From positions 62,001 through 126,000 of the forward strand of contig NZ_NSBT01000026.1 in assembly GCF_002285435.1 (NCBI RefSeq): 64,000 nt of DNA. The letters are read 5' to 3'. The position numbers and the translations under genes are program-made. The first letter of the stretch is position 1. Each line of letters starts with the position of its first letter. Source of the stretch: Actibacterium ureilyticum. GTDB lineage: Bacteria; Pseudomonadota; Alphaproteobacteria; Rhodobacterales; Rhodobacteraceae. Shown here in pieces: positions 23,982-33,528 of the stretch. Below the pieces are notes generated by a model, which was not told the DNA's origin, searched no databases, and saw only the letters and a list, made by a program, of their open reading frames with translations.

Positions 23982-26561
23982 ATGACCCTTCGGACGGATC
24001 AAACGGGCCTGAGCGATACCGATGTCGCCCGGCTGCAGGCGGAACACGGCCGCAACGTGCTGCCCCAGGGCAAGCAGGTGACGCCGCTGGAGGTTCTGGC
24101 GCGCCAGTTCAAGAGCGTGCTGATCCTGCTGCTGGTGCTGGCCGGGGCAGTGGCGTTGTTCCAGGGCGAGCGGATCGACGCCTTTGTCATCGCGCTGGTG
24201 GTGGTGCTGAACGCGGTGCTGGGCTTCGTTCAGGAATGGCGGGCGGAAACCGCGCTGGGGGCGTTGCAGGCCATGCTGACCCCGCATGCGGTGGTGCTGC
24301 GCAACGGGCGCGAGGTGGTGATCGACGCGCGCGATCTGGTGCCGGGCGATCTGGTGATCCTGCAGGCGGGCGATCGGGTGCCCGCCGATATCACGCTGCA
24401 TTCCGTGCAGGCGTTGCAGGTGGATGAAAGCGTGCTGACCGGGGAATCGGTGCCCGTGCACAAGACCGAAGACCCCGAGGCGGCCGCGCTGTTCATGGGC
24501 ACCACCGTCGTGCATGGCCGGGGCGAGGGGGTCGTGACCGCCATCGGGGCCAAGACCGCCTTTGGCCATATTGCCGATCTGACCGGCTCTGTCGGGCCCA
24601 AGATCACCAGCCTGCAACGCAAGCTGGGTGTGCTGGCGCAACAGCTGGGGCTGGCGGCGGTTCTGATCGGCGCGCTGGTGGTGGGGGTCGGCATGGCCGC
24701 GGGGCGGTCGCTGTCCGACATGTTCATGACCGGCGTGTCACTGGCCGTCGCCATGGTGCCCGAGGGGCTGCCGGCGGTGGTGACGATCACGCTGGCGCTG
24801 GGGGCGGCGGCGATGGCGCGCAAGAACGCGCTGGCCCGGCGGTTGCAGGCGGTCGAAACCCTGGGCGCGGCCTCGGTCATCTGCACCGACAAGACCGGCA
24901 CGCTGACGGAAAACAAGATGACGGTCGCGGCGATCTGGACCCCGGCCGGGGAGTATACGGTCACCGGCACCGGCTATGACCCTGCGGGCCATATCGAACG
25001 GGACGGCCAGCGGGTGCGCGCGGCCGACGATGCGCGGCTGGCGGCGCTGCTGCGGGCCGGTGTGGTGTGCAACCATGCCACCCTGCGCCGGGTGGGCGAA
25101 GACTGGCACATGGTCGGTGCCCCCACCGAAGGCGCGCTGATCACCCTAGCGGCCAAGGGCTGGTCCGAGGCCGCCGAGCACCGCCACTTGATCGCCGAGG
25201 CGCCGTTTTCCAGCGACCGCAAGCGCATGGCGGTGCTGGCCGATCATGGCGACGGGCCGGTCGTTTACATGAAAGGCGCGCCCGAGGCGGTTCTGGCGGC
25301 CTGCACCCAGGCGGATGGCCCGGACGGCCCGCGCCCGCTGACCGATGCCGACCGCGCGGCGATCCTGGCCGCGTATGAGGGGTTGGCCGCACAGGGCTAT
25401 CGGGTGATCGCGCTGGCCATGCGCGCGGTGGCCGAGCCCGTGCTGCATGAGGGGGAACTGACCTTTCTGGGCCATGTCGGGCTGATCGACCCGCTGCGCC
25501 CCGAGGTGCGCGATGCGGTTGCCGCCGCGCGCGGGGCGGGCATTCGCGTGGTCGTCATCACCGGCGACAGCAGCGCCACGGCCACCGCGATTGCGCGCGA
25601 TCTGGGGTTGGCGCCCGATCTGGTGCTGAACGGGGCGGATGTGGATGCCGCCGACGATGCCGCGCTGTCCCGCGCGGTGGCGGGCAACGTGCTGTTTGCG
25701 CGCACCCGGCCCGATCACAAGATGCGGATCGTGCAGGCGTTGCAGGCCCAGGACCAGATCGTCGCAATGACCGGCGACGGCGTGAATGACGCGCCCGCGC
25801 TGAAACAGGCCGATATCGGCGTGGCCATGGGCGTGCGCGGCACCGATGTGGCAAAGGGCGCCGCCGATCTGGTTCTGCTGGACGACAATTTCGCCACCAT
25901 CGTTGCGGCCATTTCCGAGGGCCGCCGCCAGTTCGACAATGTGCGCAAATTCGTCCGCTATCTGCTGAGTTCCAACGCGGGCGAGGTGGTGGCGATCCTG
26001 CTGTCGATCCTGATGGGCGGGCCGCTGATCTTTCTGGCGACGCAGATCCTGTGGATGAACCTTGTGACCGACGGGGTGACGGCCGTGGCGCTGGGGATGG
26101 AGAAATCCGAAACCGGCCAGATGCGCGATCCGCCCCGGCAAAAGAACCAGCGCATCCTGGGCGGGCGCGGCTTGGTGGTGATCGGGCTGTTCGGTCTGTA
26201 CACCGGGCTGGCCAGCCTGTGGCTGTTCCAGCACCTGCTGCCGCTGGGGGTCGATCTGGCGCGCACCGCTGCGTTCACGGCAATCGTGGTGTTCGAAAAG
26301 CTCAGCGTCTTTGCCTTCCGGTCGCTGCGCGCGCCCTGCTGGCATATCGGCTGGTTGTCGAACCCGTTCCTGCTGCTGGCGTTGACGCTGACCATCGGGG
26401 CGCAGGTGGCGGCGGTCTATTGGCCGCCCTTGCAGCTGTTGCTGCACACGGTACCCATCGGGATGGAACACTGGCAGATCATCGCCGCGTTGGCCGCGCC
26501 GCTTGTGATCGTTCCCGAGCTGGTGAAATCGGTGCGGATGCTGCGGGCGGGGCGGACGTGA
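23982..26561 (+). CDS. P2-type cation-transporting ATPase (Ca2+-ATPase-like)
   Basis: An 859-residue ten-helix pump of the P-type ATPase superfamily. Motifs in order: cation_ATPase_N, the actuator loop DESVLTGESVPV (TGES), the M4 motif AMVPEGLPAVVT, the phosphorylation site ICTDKTGTLTENKM, the nucleotide-site APFSSDRKRMAVL and KGAPEAVL, the hinge AMTGDGVNDAPALKQADIGVAMG, M5 LLSSNAGEVVAIL and M6 ILWMNLVTDGVTAVALGME. The Glu in PEGL, Asn and Glu in SSNAGE and Asn/Asp in NLVTDG are the ligands of SERCA-type Ca pumps, so Ca2+ export is the best guess, with Mn2+ or Na+ possible. ATG 23982 follows AAAGGA; ATG 23973 also in frame. Confidence 0.9.
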   Translation: MTLRTDQTGLSDTDVARLQAEHGRNVLPQGKQVTPLEVLARQFKSVLILLLVLAGAVALFQGERIDAFVIALVVVLNAVLGFVQEWRAETALGALQAMLTPHAVVLRNGREVVIDARDLVPGDLVILQAGDRVPADITLHSVQALQVDESVLTGESVPVHKTEDPEAAALFMGTTVVHGRGEGVVTAIGAKTAFGHIADLTGSVGPKITSLQRKLGVLAQQLGLAAVLIGALVVGVGMAAGRSLSDMFMTGVSLAVAMVPEGLPAVVTITLALGAAAMARKNALARRLQAVETLGAASVICTDKTGTLTENKMTVAAIWTPAGEYTVTGTGYDPAGHIERDGQRVRAADDARLAALLRAGVVCNHATLRRVGEDWHMVGAPTEGALITLAAKGWSEAAEHRHLIAEAPFSSDRKRMAVLADHGDGPVVYMKGAPEAVLAACTQADGPDGPRPLTDADRAAILAAYEGLAAQGYRVIALAMRAVAEPVLHEGELTFLGHVGLIDPLRPEVRDAVAAARGAGIRVVVITGDSSATATAIARDLGLAPDLVLNGADVDAADDAALSRAVAGNVLFARTRPDHKMRIVQALQAQDQIVAMTGDGVNDAPALKQADIGVAMGVRGTDVAKGAADLVLLDDNFATIVAAISEGRRQFDNVRKFVRYLLSSNAGEVVAILLSILMGGPLIFLATQILWMNLVTDGVTAVALGMEKSETGQMRDPPRQKNQRILGGRGLVVIGLFGLYTGLASLWLFQHLLPLGVDLARTAAFTAIVVFEKLSVFAFRSLRAPCWHIGWLSNPFLLLALTLTIGAQVAAVYWPPLQLLLHTVPIGMEHWQIIAALAAPLVIVPELVKSVRMLRAGRT

Positions 26562-26564
26562 AAA

Positions 26565-26587
26565 GGGCGGGCCGCTGTGGCCCGCCC
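26565..26587 (-). terminator. Intrinsic terminator of ilvC
   Basis: GGGCGGGCC (26565-26573) and GGCCCGCCC (26579-26587) form a perfect 9-bp stem with a 5-base loop. On the minus strand it is followed by TTTT, fitting the end of ilvC. It can also stop readthrough from the ATPase gene. Confidence 0.85.
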
Positions 26588-26594
26588 CAAGGTC

Positions 26595-27710
<1,116 letters not shown>

Positions 27711-27721
27711 TTAAAAATATA

Positions 27722-27747
27722 TTCGCCATTTTGATATTCGGTGAATA
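27722..27747. promoter_or_regulatory. Candidate Lrp-type site between ilvC and lrp genes
   Basis: ATTCGCC and GGTGAAT flank an AT-rich core just before the first lrp start, giving a near-dyad with one mismatch. The surrounding 27700-27750 stretch is AT-rich in a GC-rich genome. This suits a Lrp/AsnC operator shared by ilvC and the regulator operon; no experiment supports it. Confidence 0.35.
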
Positions 27748-27751
27748 ATCC

Positions 27752-28210
27752 ATGCAAGTCGACGATACGGACCGCCGCCTGCTGCGCTATCTGCAATCCG
27801 ATCCGGCCCTGCCCACGGCGGAGTTGGCCGAACGCGCGGGCCTGACACAGGCGACCTGCTGGCGGCGGCTGGAACGGCTCCGGGCCGAGGGCGTGTTGCG
27901 CGCCACCCGCGCGGTCATCAACTGGCGCGCGCTGGGCTATGCGGTCGAGGTCAGCCTGCGCTTCACGCTCGACAAGACCGACCCGCGGGCGTTCGACACC
28001 TTTCTGGCCGCCGCGCGCGAGGTGCCCGAGGTGACCGAGATCCAGACATTTCTGGGCCGGGTCGACGTGCGGCTGAATATCCTGGCCCGCGACATGGCGG
28101 ATTATCAGCGCATCTATCGGGACCGGGTGCTGAAACTGCCCCATATCGCCGAGATCGAGGCGCTGATGCTGGTGGCCGACATCAAGATGGAAGAGAGCCT
28201 GCCGATATGA
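27752..28210 (+). CDS. Lrp/AsnC-family regulator (first of tandem pair)
   Basis: A 152-residue feast/famine regulator. An N-terminal winged helix (about 1-60; DDTDRRLLRYLQSDPALPTAELAERAGLTQATCWRRLERLRAEGVL) is followed by a RAM ligand-binding domain (about 65-145; AAREVPEVTEIQTFLGRVDVRLNILARD). Such proteins form dimers to octamers and sense amino acids. Divergent from ilvC, with its stop overlapping the start of the next regulator (ATGA), so the two are coupled. Confidence 0.9.
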   Translation: MQVDDTDRRLLRYLQSDPALPTAELAERAGLTQATCWRRLERLRAEGVLRATRAVINWRALGYAVEVSLRFTLDKTDPRAFDTFLAAAREVPEVTEIQTFLGRVDVRLNILARDMADYQRIYRDRVLKLPHIAEIEALMLVADIKMEESLPI

Positions 28211-28671
28211 TCGATCTGGACGACACCGACCGGGCGCTGTTACAGGCGCTGGCGCAGGATGCCACCCAAAGCGCGGGCGCGCTGGGCCGCCGCATGGGGC
28301 TGAGCCAACCCGCGACCTGGCGGCGCATCCAGCGGCTGGAACAGGCGGGCATCATCGCCCGGCGGCAGGTCGTGCTGGACCCACAGGCGATGGGGTTCGG
28401 CGTGACCGTGTTCCTGGGGGTGAAGCTGGCGACCAAGGGCCGCATCAGCCTGGAGGATTTCGAACGCGCGGTGTCCGCCATCCCCGAGGTGCAGACGGTG
28501 CAGCATGTGCTGGGCCTGTTCGATTACCGCCTGCGGGTGGTGGCGCGCGACATTGCCGATTTCGAACGCGTGTTGCGCCGCCGGATCATGACGCTGCCCG
28601 GAGTGGGCGATGTCGAGGCGAATGTGCTGCTGAGCGAAGAGCGCCGTCCAGGCCCGCTGGCGACGCCATGA
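28207..28671 (+). CDS. Lrp/AsnC-family regulator (second of tandem pair)
   Basis: A 154-residue Lrp-type regulator: winged helix (DDTDRALLQALAQDATQSAGALGRRMGLSQPATWRRIQRLEQAGII) and RAM domain (SAIPEVQTVQHVLGLFDYRLRVVARDIADFERVLRRRI). It has the same order and spacing as its upstream neighbour but has diverged clearly, so the pair is an old duplication and may form hetero-oligomers. Its last 86 bp overlap the convergent Hint-domain gene. Confidence 0.9.
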   Translation: MIDLDDTDRALLQALAQDATQSAGALGRRMGLSQPATWRRIQRLEQAGIIARRQVVLDPQAMGFGVTVFLGVKLATKGRISLEDFERAVSAIPEVQTVQHVLGLFDYRLRVVARDIADFERVLRRRIMTLPGVGDVEANVLLSEERRPGPLATP

Positions 28672-29794
28672 GCACCGCCGCCTCGGGCTTGCGCAGGCAC
28701 AGCCGCGCGGCCTGGGCGGTTTCCGCCTGATGGACCAGGCCCGGGAACAGCGCCTGCAGCTCGGCCTGGGCGGCCCGGTCGTTCAGGCTGGCGGGCCCGG
28801 ACAGCAGGCTTTCGCTGGCCAGACCGTCGACAAAGATGATCTCGTGCCGGTCGAACATCAGGTGATAGTAATCGACCGTGCCGCCCTGCCGCAGCCGGAT
28901 GGTGTCGCCATTCACCAGATGCTTGGCCGCAACCAGCACCTGGGGTTCATCGAACAGAAACTCGACATGGGCGCCGCTGAACAGGATGCGGTGATTGCGC
29001 GACAGCTCGAACGGGCGGTCATTGCCAATGGCGCCCGCGGCGAAATGCACCGGCGCAAAGGCGTCGCGGGCGGGCACCCGGCGATGCGCGACCCAGCGCA
29101 CGGGGCGGGGGCCGTGATCCAGCGTGTTCACCAGATCGCCGACCGCCAGCGTTTCGATGGGGCGCAGCCCGGCGGGGGTGTCCACCCGCGCGCCACGGGT
29201 CCAGCACAGCGGCCCGCCATTCAGGATCTCGACATAGTCGCCGATATAGAAATTCGAGTTGCCGACCTCGATCGTACCGGAATCGATGGTTTCATCGTAA
29301 TCCAGGTCGAAATCGCGCACCCGGTCCAGCGTGACCGAGGCGCCGCCATTGGTGGCCAGATTGGTGCCCGGCGCGATGGTCAGGGTGTTGTTCAGCGTCG
29401 GGCCGCCATCGGTTGGGATCAGCACATTCGCGTTGAACCGGACATAGCTGTCGCCCAGCCCCGAGATGTCGGATTGCACGGTCGCGGTCTGGCCGGGGTT
29501 CTGCGGCTGGTAATTGTACTTGATCAGCGTGCCGTCGGTGCTGCCGCTGTCCAGCCACGCCTGATAATCGGCATAGCTGTCGAAAACCGTCAGATCGGAA
29601 ATCGCGCTGCCATTGACGATCTCGCCATCGGCGCTGGCATTCACGACCTCGATCAGGATGATGTCATCGGGTTCGAAAACCGCGGTGCCGCTGGAAAACG
29701 TCACCTCGCCCAGGCCGTTCGAACCGCCGGTCGAATTGGTGTTGATGTTGCCGCCCTGGATGACATCCGCACCGGAAACCGCAAAACTCACCAT
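28586..29794 (-). CDS. Hint (hedgehog/intein)-domain protein
   Basis: A 402-residue protein. The N-terminal half is Asn/Gly/Asp-rich with beta-type repeats (GGNINTNSTGGSNGLGEVTF), like proteins secreted by type I systems. The C-terminal half (about 210-375) is a Hint_2-type domain beginning at Cys in GGPLCWTRGARVDTPAGLRPIETLAVGDLV, with VRWVAHRRV, FELSRNHRILFSG and VDYYHLMFDRHEIIFVDGLASESL. Hint domains self-process or are thought to aid secretion; a cleavage role here is untested. The family normally ends near the LCLRKPEAAVL segment, but here the frame continues about 24 Arg/Pro-rich residues into the convergent lrp gene. Start is the ATG at 29794. Confidence 0.8.
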   Translation of the reverse strand: MVSFAVSGADVIQGGNINTNSTGGSNGLGEVTFSSGTAVFEPDDIILIEVVNASADGEIVNGSAISDLTVFDSYADYQAWLDSGSTDGTLIKYNYQPQNPGQTATVQSDISGLGDSYVRFNANVLIPTDGGPTLNNTLTIAPGTNLATNGGASVTLDRVRDFDLDYDETIDSGTIEVGNSNFYIGDYVEILNGGPLCWTRGARVDTPAGLRPIETLAVGDLVNTLDHGPRPVRWVAHRRVPARDAFAPVHFAAGAIGNDRPFELSRNHRILFSGAHVEFLFDEPQVLVAAKHLVNGDTIRLRQGGTVDYYHLMFDRHEIIFVDGLASESLLSGPASLNDRAAQAELQALFPGLVHQAETAQAARLCLRKPEAAVLMASPAGLDGALRSAAHSPRHRPLRAAS

Positions 29795-30048
29795 TCTGGA
29801 CACATCCCTGATACTGAGAACCGACAATTCGCGGGGCGGTGGGCGCACCCCGCCGACATCTTTATGGTCGCAGATCGCCCCGCAAGGTGAAATGTCCCAA
29901 AAGGATAGCCCGGAAACTCTTAAGCAACTTTTTACCGCTCTGAACAGCCCCGCTCGCGCGTTTATGATCCATCTTGAAGAAACAGTGTTTTTTGCCGACG
30001 ATGGGGTCGAGGACCGGGGAAAGCCCCCGCGTCGCATGGGAGGATATG

Positions 30049-31182
30049 ATGAACGACCTGAAACCGCTTGGCGCGGTCGATCCCGATGGGCTGCTGGAAT
30101 ATTCGGTGGTCTTCACCGACCGGTCGCTGAACCACATGAGCGCCGCGTTTCAGCAGGTGATGCGCGACATCTCGGACATGCTGAAACAGGTCTATAACGC
30201 CAAGGCGGTGGCGCTGATCCCCGGCGGCGGCACCTATGCGATGGAGGCCGTGGCGCGCCAGTTCGCGCGCGACCGGTCGGTTCTGGTGGTGCGCAATGGC
30301 TGGTTCTCCTATCGCTGGAGCCAGATCATCGAAACCGGTGGCCTGACATCCGAGGCGACGGTGATGAAGGCCCGGCGCACCGGCAACGGGCCACAGGCGC
30401 CTTTTGCACCCGCCCCGATCGACGAGGTCGTGGCCAAGATCCACGAGTTGCGCCCGGCGGTGGTGTTTGCACCCCATGTGGAAACATCGGCCGGCGTGAT
30501 CCTGCCCGATGACTATATCGCCACGCTGGCGGCTGCCGCGCATGAGGTCGGCGCGCTGATGGTGCTGGATTGCATCGCCTCGGGCTGTGTCTGGGTCGAT
30601 ATGGAAAAGACCGGGGTCGATGTGCTGATCTCGGCCCCGCAAAAGGGCTGGTCGGCGTCGCCTTCGGCCGGGTTGGTGATGATGTCGGATCGCGCGCTGG
30701 CGCGGTTGGACGAAACAACCTCCGACAGTTTCGCCATCGATCTGAAGAAATGGCATCAGATCATGCAGGCCTATGAAAACGGCGGCCATGCCTATCACGC
30801 CACCATGCCCACCGATGCGCTGCGCGCGTTCCGCGACACGATGCTGGAAACCCGCGATTACGGGTTCGACAAGCTGCGCGAGGCGCAGTGGGATCAGGGC
30901 AACCGCGTCCGCGCGCTGTTGGCGGCAAAGGGCGTGCAATCGGTTGCCGCCGACGGGTTCGGCGCGCCGGGGGTTGTTGTCAGCTATACCGACGATCCGG
31001 GTATTCAGAACGGCAGCAAATTCGCGGCCCAGGGCATGCAGATCGCCGCCGGCGTGCCACTGGCCTGTGACGAGGGCGACGGGTTCATGACCTTTCGCCT
31101 CGGCCTTTTCGGGCTGGACAAGCTGTACGACGTGGATGCCAGCATCGCGCGGCTGGAATCGGTGTTGAACCAGGTGCTTTAG
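30049..31182 (+). CDS. Class V aminotransferase (alanine/serine-glyoxylate type)
   Basis: A 377-residue PLP aminotransferase of class V. Visible: IPGGGTYAMEAVARQF and VVRNGWFSYRW in the N-terminal half, PHVETSAGVILPDDYIATLAA, the cofactor Asp in MVLDCIASG and the Schiff-base lysine in LISAPQKGWSASPSAGLVMMS. The class includes alanine:glyoxylate, serine:glyoxylate and related transaminases; which substrate pair is used is not evident. Of the adjacent ATGs at 30046 and 30049, the second has better spacing to GGGAGG (30038-30043). Upstream it shares a 254-bp gap with the divergent Hint gene; at its end it overlaps the convergent monooxygenase by 4 bp. Confidence 0.85.
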   Translation: MNDLKPLGAVDPDGLLEYSVVFTDRSLNHMSAAFQQVMRDISDMLKQVYNAKAVALIPGGGTYAMEAVARQFARDRSVLVVRNGWFSYRWSQIIETGGLTSEATVMKARRTGNGPQAPFAPAPIDEVVAKIHELRPAVVFAPHVETSAGVILPDDYIATLAAAAHEVGALMVLDCIASGCVWVDMEKTGVDVLISAPQKGWSASPSAGLVMMSDRALARLDETTSDSFAIDLKKWHQIMQAYENGGHAYHATMPTDALRAFRDTMLETRDYGFDKLREAQWDQGNRVRALLAAKGVQSVAADGFGAPGVVVSYTDDPGIQNGSKFAAQGMQIAAGVPLACDEGDGFMTFRLGLFGLDKLYDVDASIARLESVLNQVL

Positions 31183-32378
31183 CGCACACCCAGCCCCGCG
31201 CGCATCAGTGTCTTGCGCACCGGCGCCAGGGAATACAGCGTATTGAGCGCCCCGGCGCGCAGGTCGCGCAGCCCCGGCGCGCCGAGCATGGACGCGCGGT
31301 TCAGCGCGTCGATGCCCATGACGCGGGCCTTGGCCTCGCGCCAGCGGCGGCGGTGATAGGTCTGCAGCATCCGCGCGTCGCCCAGCCCCTCGGGCCGGTC
31401 CTGTGCCAGTTCCAGCAGCACGCGCATATCGGCCAGGCTCATGTTCAGCCCCTGTGCGCCAATGGGGGGCACGACATGGGCGGCCTCTGCCACCAGCGCG
31501 GTGCGCTCGGCGCTGTAACGTTCGGCAATCTGGCTGATGATCGGCCAGACCGTCCGGCGCGAGGCCAGCGTCAGCGGCCCGTAAAGCCCGGCGGAACGGT
31601 CGTTCATCGCGGCCTCGAATTCGGCCACGGGCAGGGCGGCCAGGCGCAAGACCTCGGGGCCCCGCTCCATCCAGACGATGGCCGAACAGGGTTTGCCATC
31701 ACGGTCGGGCAGGGGGACCAGCGTGAACGGCCCGCCGGAACGGTGCACCTCGGTCGAGATTTTGTTGTGCGGCTGCGGGTGGGTGACGGCAAAGGCCAGC
31801 GCCTTTTGCCCATAGCGGATGGTGTTCGCGCCAATACCCACGGCCTGACGCACCGGCGAATTGCGGCCATCGGCGGCGATCAGCAACCGCGCGGCCACTT
31901 GGGCGCCATCGTCCAGCATCACCAGCGCCTGGCTTTCGCGGGTCAGCACGCTGTGCGTACCGGTGCCGGGGCGGAAATCGACATTGGGCAGGGCGTCCAG
32001 CCGCGCCAGCATCTCGCGCCGCAACAGCCAGTTGGGCAGGTTCCAGCCAAAGGGCTGGTCGGAAATGTCGGCGGCATCGAAATCCTTGATCAGGCGCGGC
32101 TCGGGCGTGTCGCCGCCCGCATCGACGATGCGCATGACCTGCAGCGCGGTGGCGTGGGGCGCAAGAAGGTCCCACAAGCCGGCGGCCTGCAAGACCGGGA
32201 TCGACGGTTGCAGAAATGCGGTGGTGCGCAGGTCGGCGGCGACATCCCCCTCGTCCGTGACGGGGGGCGCCGGATCGACGCAGATCACCGAAAACCCCGC
32301 GCTGCCGAATGCGGCCGCGGCGGTCAGCCCGGCGATCCCGCCGCCAGAGATCAGAATGTCGGTTTCGGTGCGGTCCAT
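31179..32378 (-). CDS. UbiH/UbiF-family FAD monooxygenase
   Basis: A 399-residue flavin hydroxylase of the UbiH/UbiF/Coq6 family, which hydroxylates the ubiquinone ring. N-terminal Rossmann motif DILISGGGIAGLTAAAAFGSAG, the DG motif LLIAADGRNSPVRQAVGI, and the FAD-binding VAEAAHVVPPIGAQGLNMSLADMRVLLE (family form GDAAH.. with Glu in place of Asp). Length and order match ubiquinone hydroxylases, but which ring position it modifies cannot be read. The ATG at 32378 follows AAAGG; an ATG at 32402 (MSDPKG) is in frame. Confidence 0.88.
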   Translation of the reverse strand: MDRTETDILISGGGIAGLTAAAAFGSAGFSVICVDPAPPVTDEGDVAADLRTTAFLQPSIPVLQAAGLWDLLAPHATALQVMRIVDAGGDTPEPRLIKDFDAADISDQPFGWNLPNWLLRREMLARLDALPNVDFRPGTGTHSVLTRESQALVMLDDGAQVAARLLIAADGRNSPVRQAVGIGANTIRYGQKALAFAVTHPQPHNKISTEVHRSGGPFTLVPLPDRDGKPCSAIVWMERGPEVLRLAALPVAEFEAAMNDRSAGLYGPLTLASRRTVWPIISQIAERYSAERTALVAEAAHVVPPIGAQGLNMSLADMRVLLELAQDRPEGLGDARMLQTYHRRRWREAKARVMGIDALNRASMLGAPGLRDLRAGALNTLYSLAPVRKTLMRAGLGVR

Positions 32379-32437
32379 GGCGATGCCTTTCGGATCAGAC
32401 ATAGGCCGAAACCCATCCCCGTCCAAGCGGCATCTGG

Positions 32438-32689
32438 TCACCCGCGGGTGATCCACAACAGCATCAGGAAAATCACCGGCACCGCCGCCAGCGCGGGCAG
32501 GTACAGGGCGGGTACACCCCAGGTCATCACGGCCATGGCCCACAGGCTCAGCACCGCGACCAGCAGGTACCAGATGTTGTCCTTGTCGCCATGGATCAGG
32601 TCGCGGGCGATCCAGCCCAGAACCGGAATGGCGAACAGAATGCGGCGGGACCGCGGCGGGGCCGCGGGGGTGATGGTTTCGGTGGTCAT
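32438..32689 (-). CDS. Small two-helix membrane protein
   Basis: An 83-residue protein beginning MTTETITPAAPPRSRR, with one helix around 18-32 (ILFAIPVLGWIARDLI) and a long hydrophobic region at about 40-80 that may form two short helices. Ribosome site GGAGCG precedes the ATG at 32689; an upstream in-frame ATG at 32770 has no support and would overlap a palindrome. I recognise no named family; similar small proteins are common next to UbiH-type genes in Rhodobacterales. Function unknown. Confidence 0.68.
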   Translation of the reverse strand: MTTETITPAAPPRSRRILFAIPVLGWIARDLIHGDKDNIWYLLVAVLSLWAMAVMTWGVPALYLPALAAVPVIFLMLLWITRG

Positions 32690-32750
32690 TACGCGCTCCG
32701 TTATCTCTGCCTGCGGATATCGGCAATCGGGGCGCACTTTGCGATGCGCA

Positions 32751-32773
32751 ATCTTGACGCGCTGCGTCAAGAT
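32751..32773. promoter_or_regulatory. Perfect 10-bp inverted repeat between HAD gene and small membrane protein
   Basis: ATCTTGACGC, spacer GCT and GCGTCAAGAT form a perfect dyad. A third copy of the half-site, TGCGTCAA, lies at 32785-32792, 22 bp (two turns) further. There is no T-run on either side, so an operator is more likely than a terminator. Confidence 0.55.
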
Positions 32774-32780
32774 GCCTGAC

Positions 32781-33428
32781 CTATTGCGTCAATTTGTCCA
32801 GAAAACCGGTCAGGTCGTCGGTGTGGTGGTGGATGTGATCGGCCGGGTGCGGATCGGGCGCCACATGGACCGTGCGCATGCCCATCGCATGCGGGGCCTG
32901 CAGGTTGCGCGGGTCGTCCTCGAACATCGCGCCGGCGGCGGGGTCGATCCCGGCGGCGTCGAACACACGCTCGAACGCGCTGCGCTCGGGCTTGGGGCGG
33001 AAATTGGCATGCTCCACCCCATAGATCGCGTCAAAGATCCCCGACAGCCCGCGCGCCGCCAGCACCCGTTCGGCATAGGGCGCCGAGCCGTTGGTATAGA
33101 CAATGCGCTTGCCCGGCAGGTCCTTGATATTGCGCCGCAAATCCGGGGCGGGTTGCAGATGCGACAGATCGATCTCGTGCACATGGGTCAGATAGGGGGC
33201 CGGGTCCACCCCGTGCAGATCCATCAGCCCGGCCAAGGTGGTGCCGTATTCCGCCCAGTAATGCCGCCGCAGCTCGTTCGCGCGCGGCTCGGGGACGTTC
33301 AGCGCGTCCATGACATAGGCGGTCATGCGCTTTTCGATCTGGTCGAAAAGCCGCGCCTCGGGCGGGTAAAGCGTGTTGTCCAGGTCGAAGACCCAGGCCC
33401 GGACATGGGCGAATTGATCGGCGGTCAT
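32781..33428 (-). CDS. HAD-family pyrimidine 5'-nucleotidase
   Basis: A 215-residue haloacid-dehalogenase phosphatase. Motif I is WVFDLDNTLYPPEARLFDQ (the DLDNTLYPP form of the SDT1/pyrimidine 5'-nucleotidase group), motif II is VYTNGSAPYAERVL, motif III KPERSAF and motif IV MFEDDPRNLQAPHAMGM. It dephosphorylates nucleoside monophosphates or similar small substrates in the cytosol. The C-terminus is His-rich (ADHIHHHTDD). Start at 33428 is the first Met of the family match. Confidence 0.86.
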   Translation of the reverse strand: MTADQFAHVRAWVFDLDNTLYPPEARLFDQIEKRMTAYVMDALNVPEPRANELRRHYWAEYGTTLAGLMDLHGVDPAPYLTHVHEIDLSHLQPAPDLRRNIKDLPGKRIVYTNGSAPYAERVLAARGLSGIFDAIYGVEHANFRPKPERSAFERVFDAAGIDPAAGAMFEDDPRNLQAPHAMGMRTVHVAPDPHPADHIHHHTDDLTGFLDKLTQ

Positions 33429-33528
33429 GCCCCTGACCTAGCCCCCTGCGCGCGTCGCGGCAAGCCTGCGGGGTTGATCAGCCCCACCCGCAACAGGTAG
33501 CGTGGCGCGGGGCCGGGCGGAGAACACG

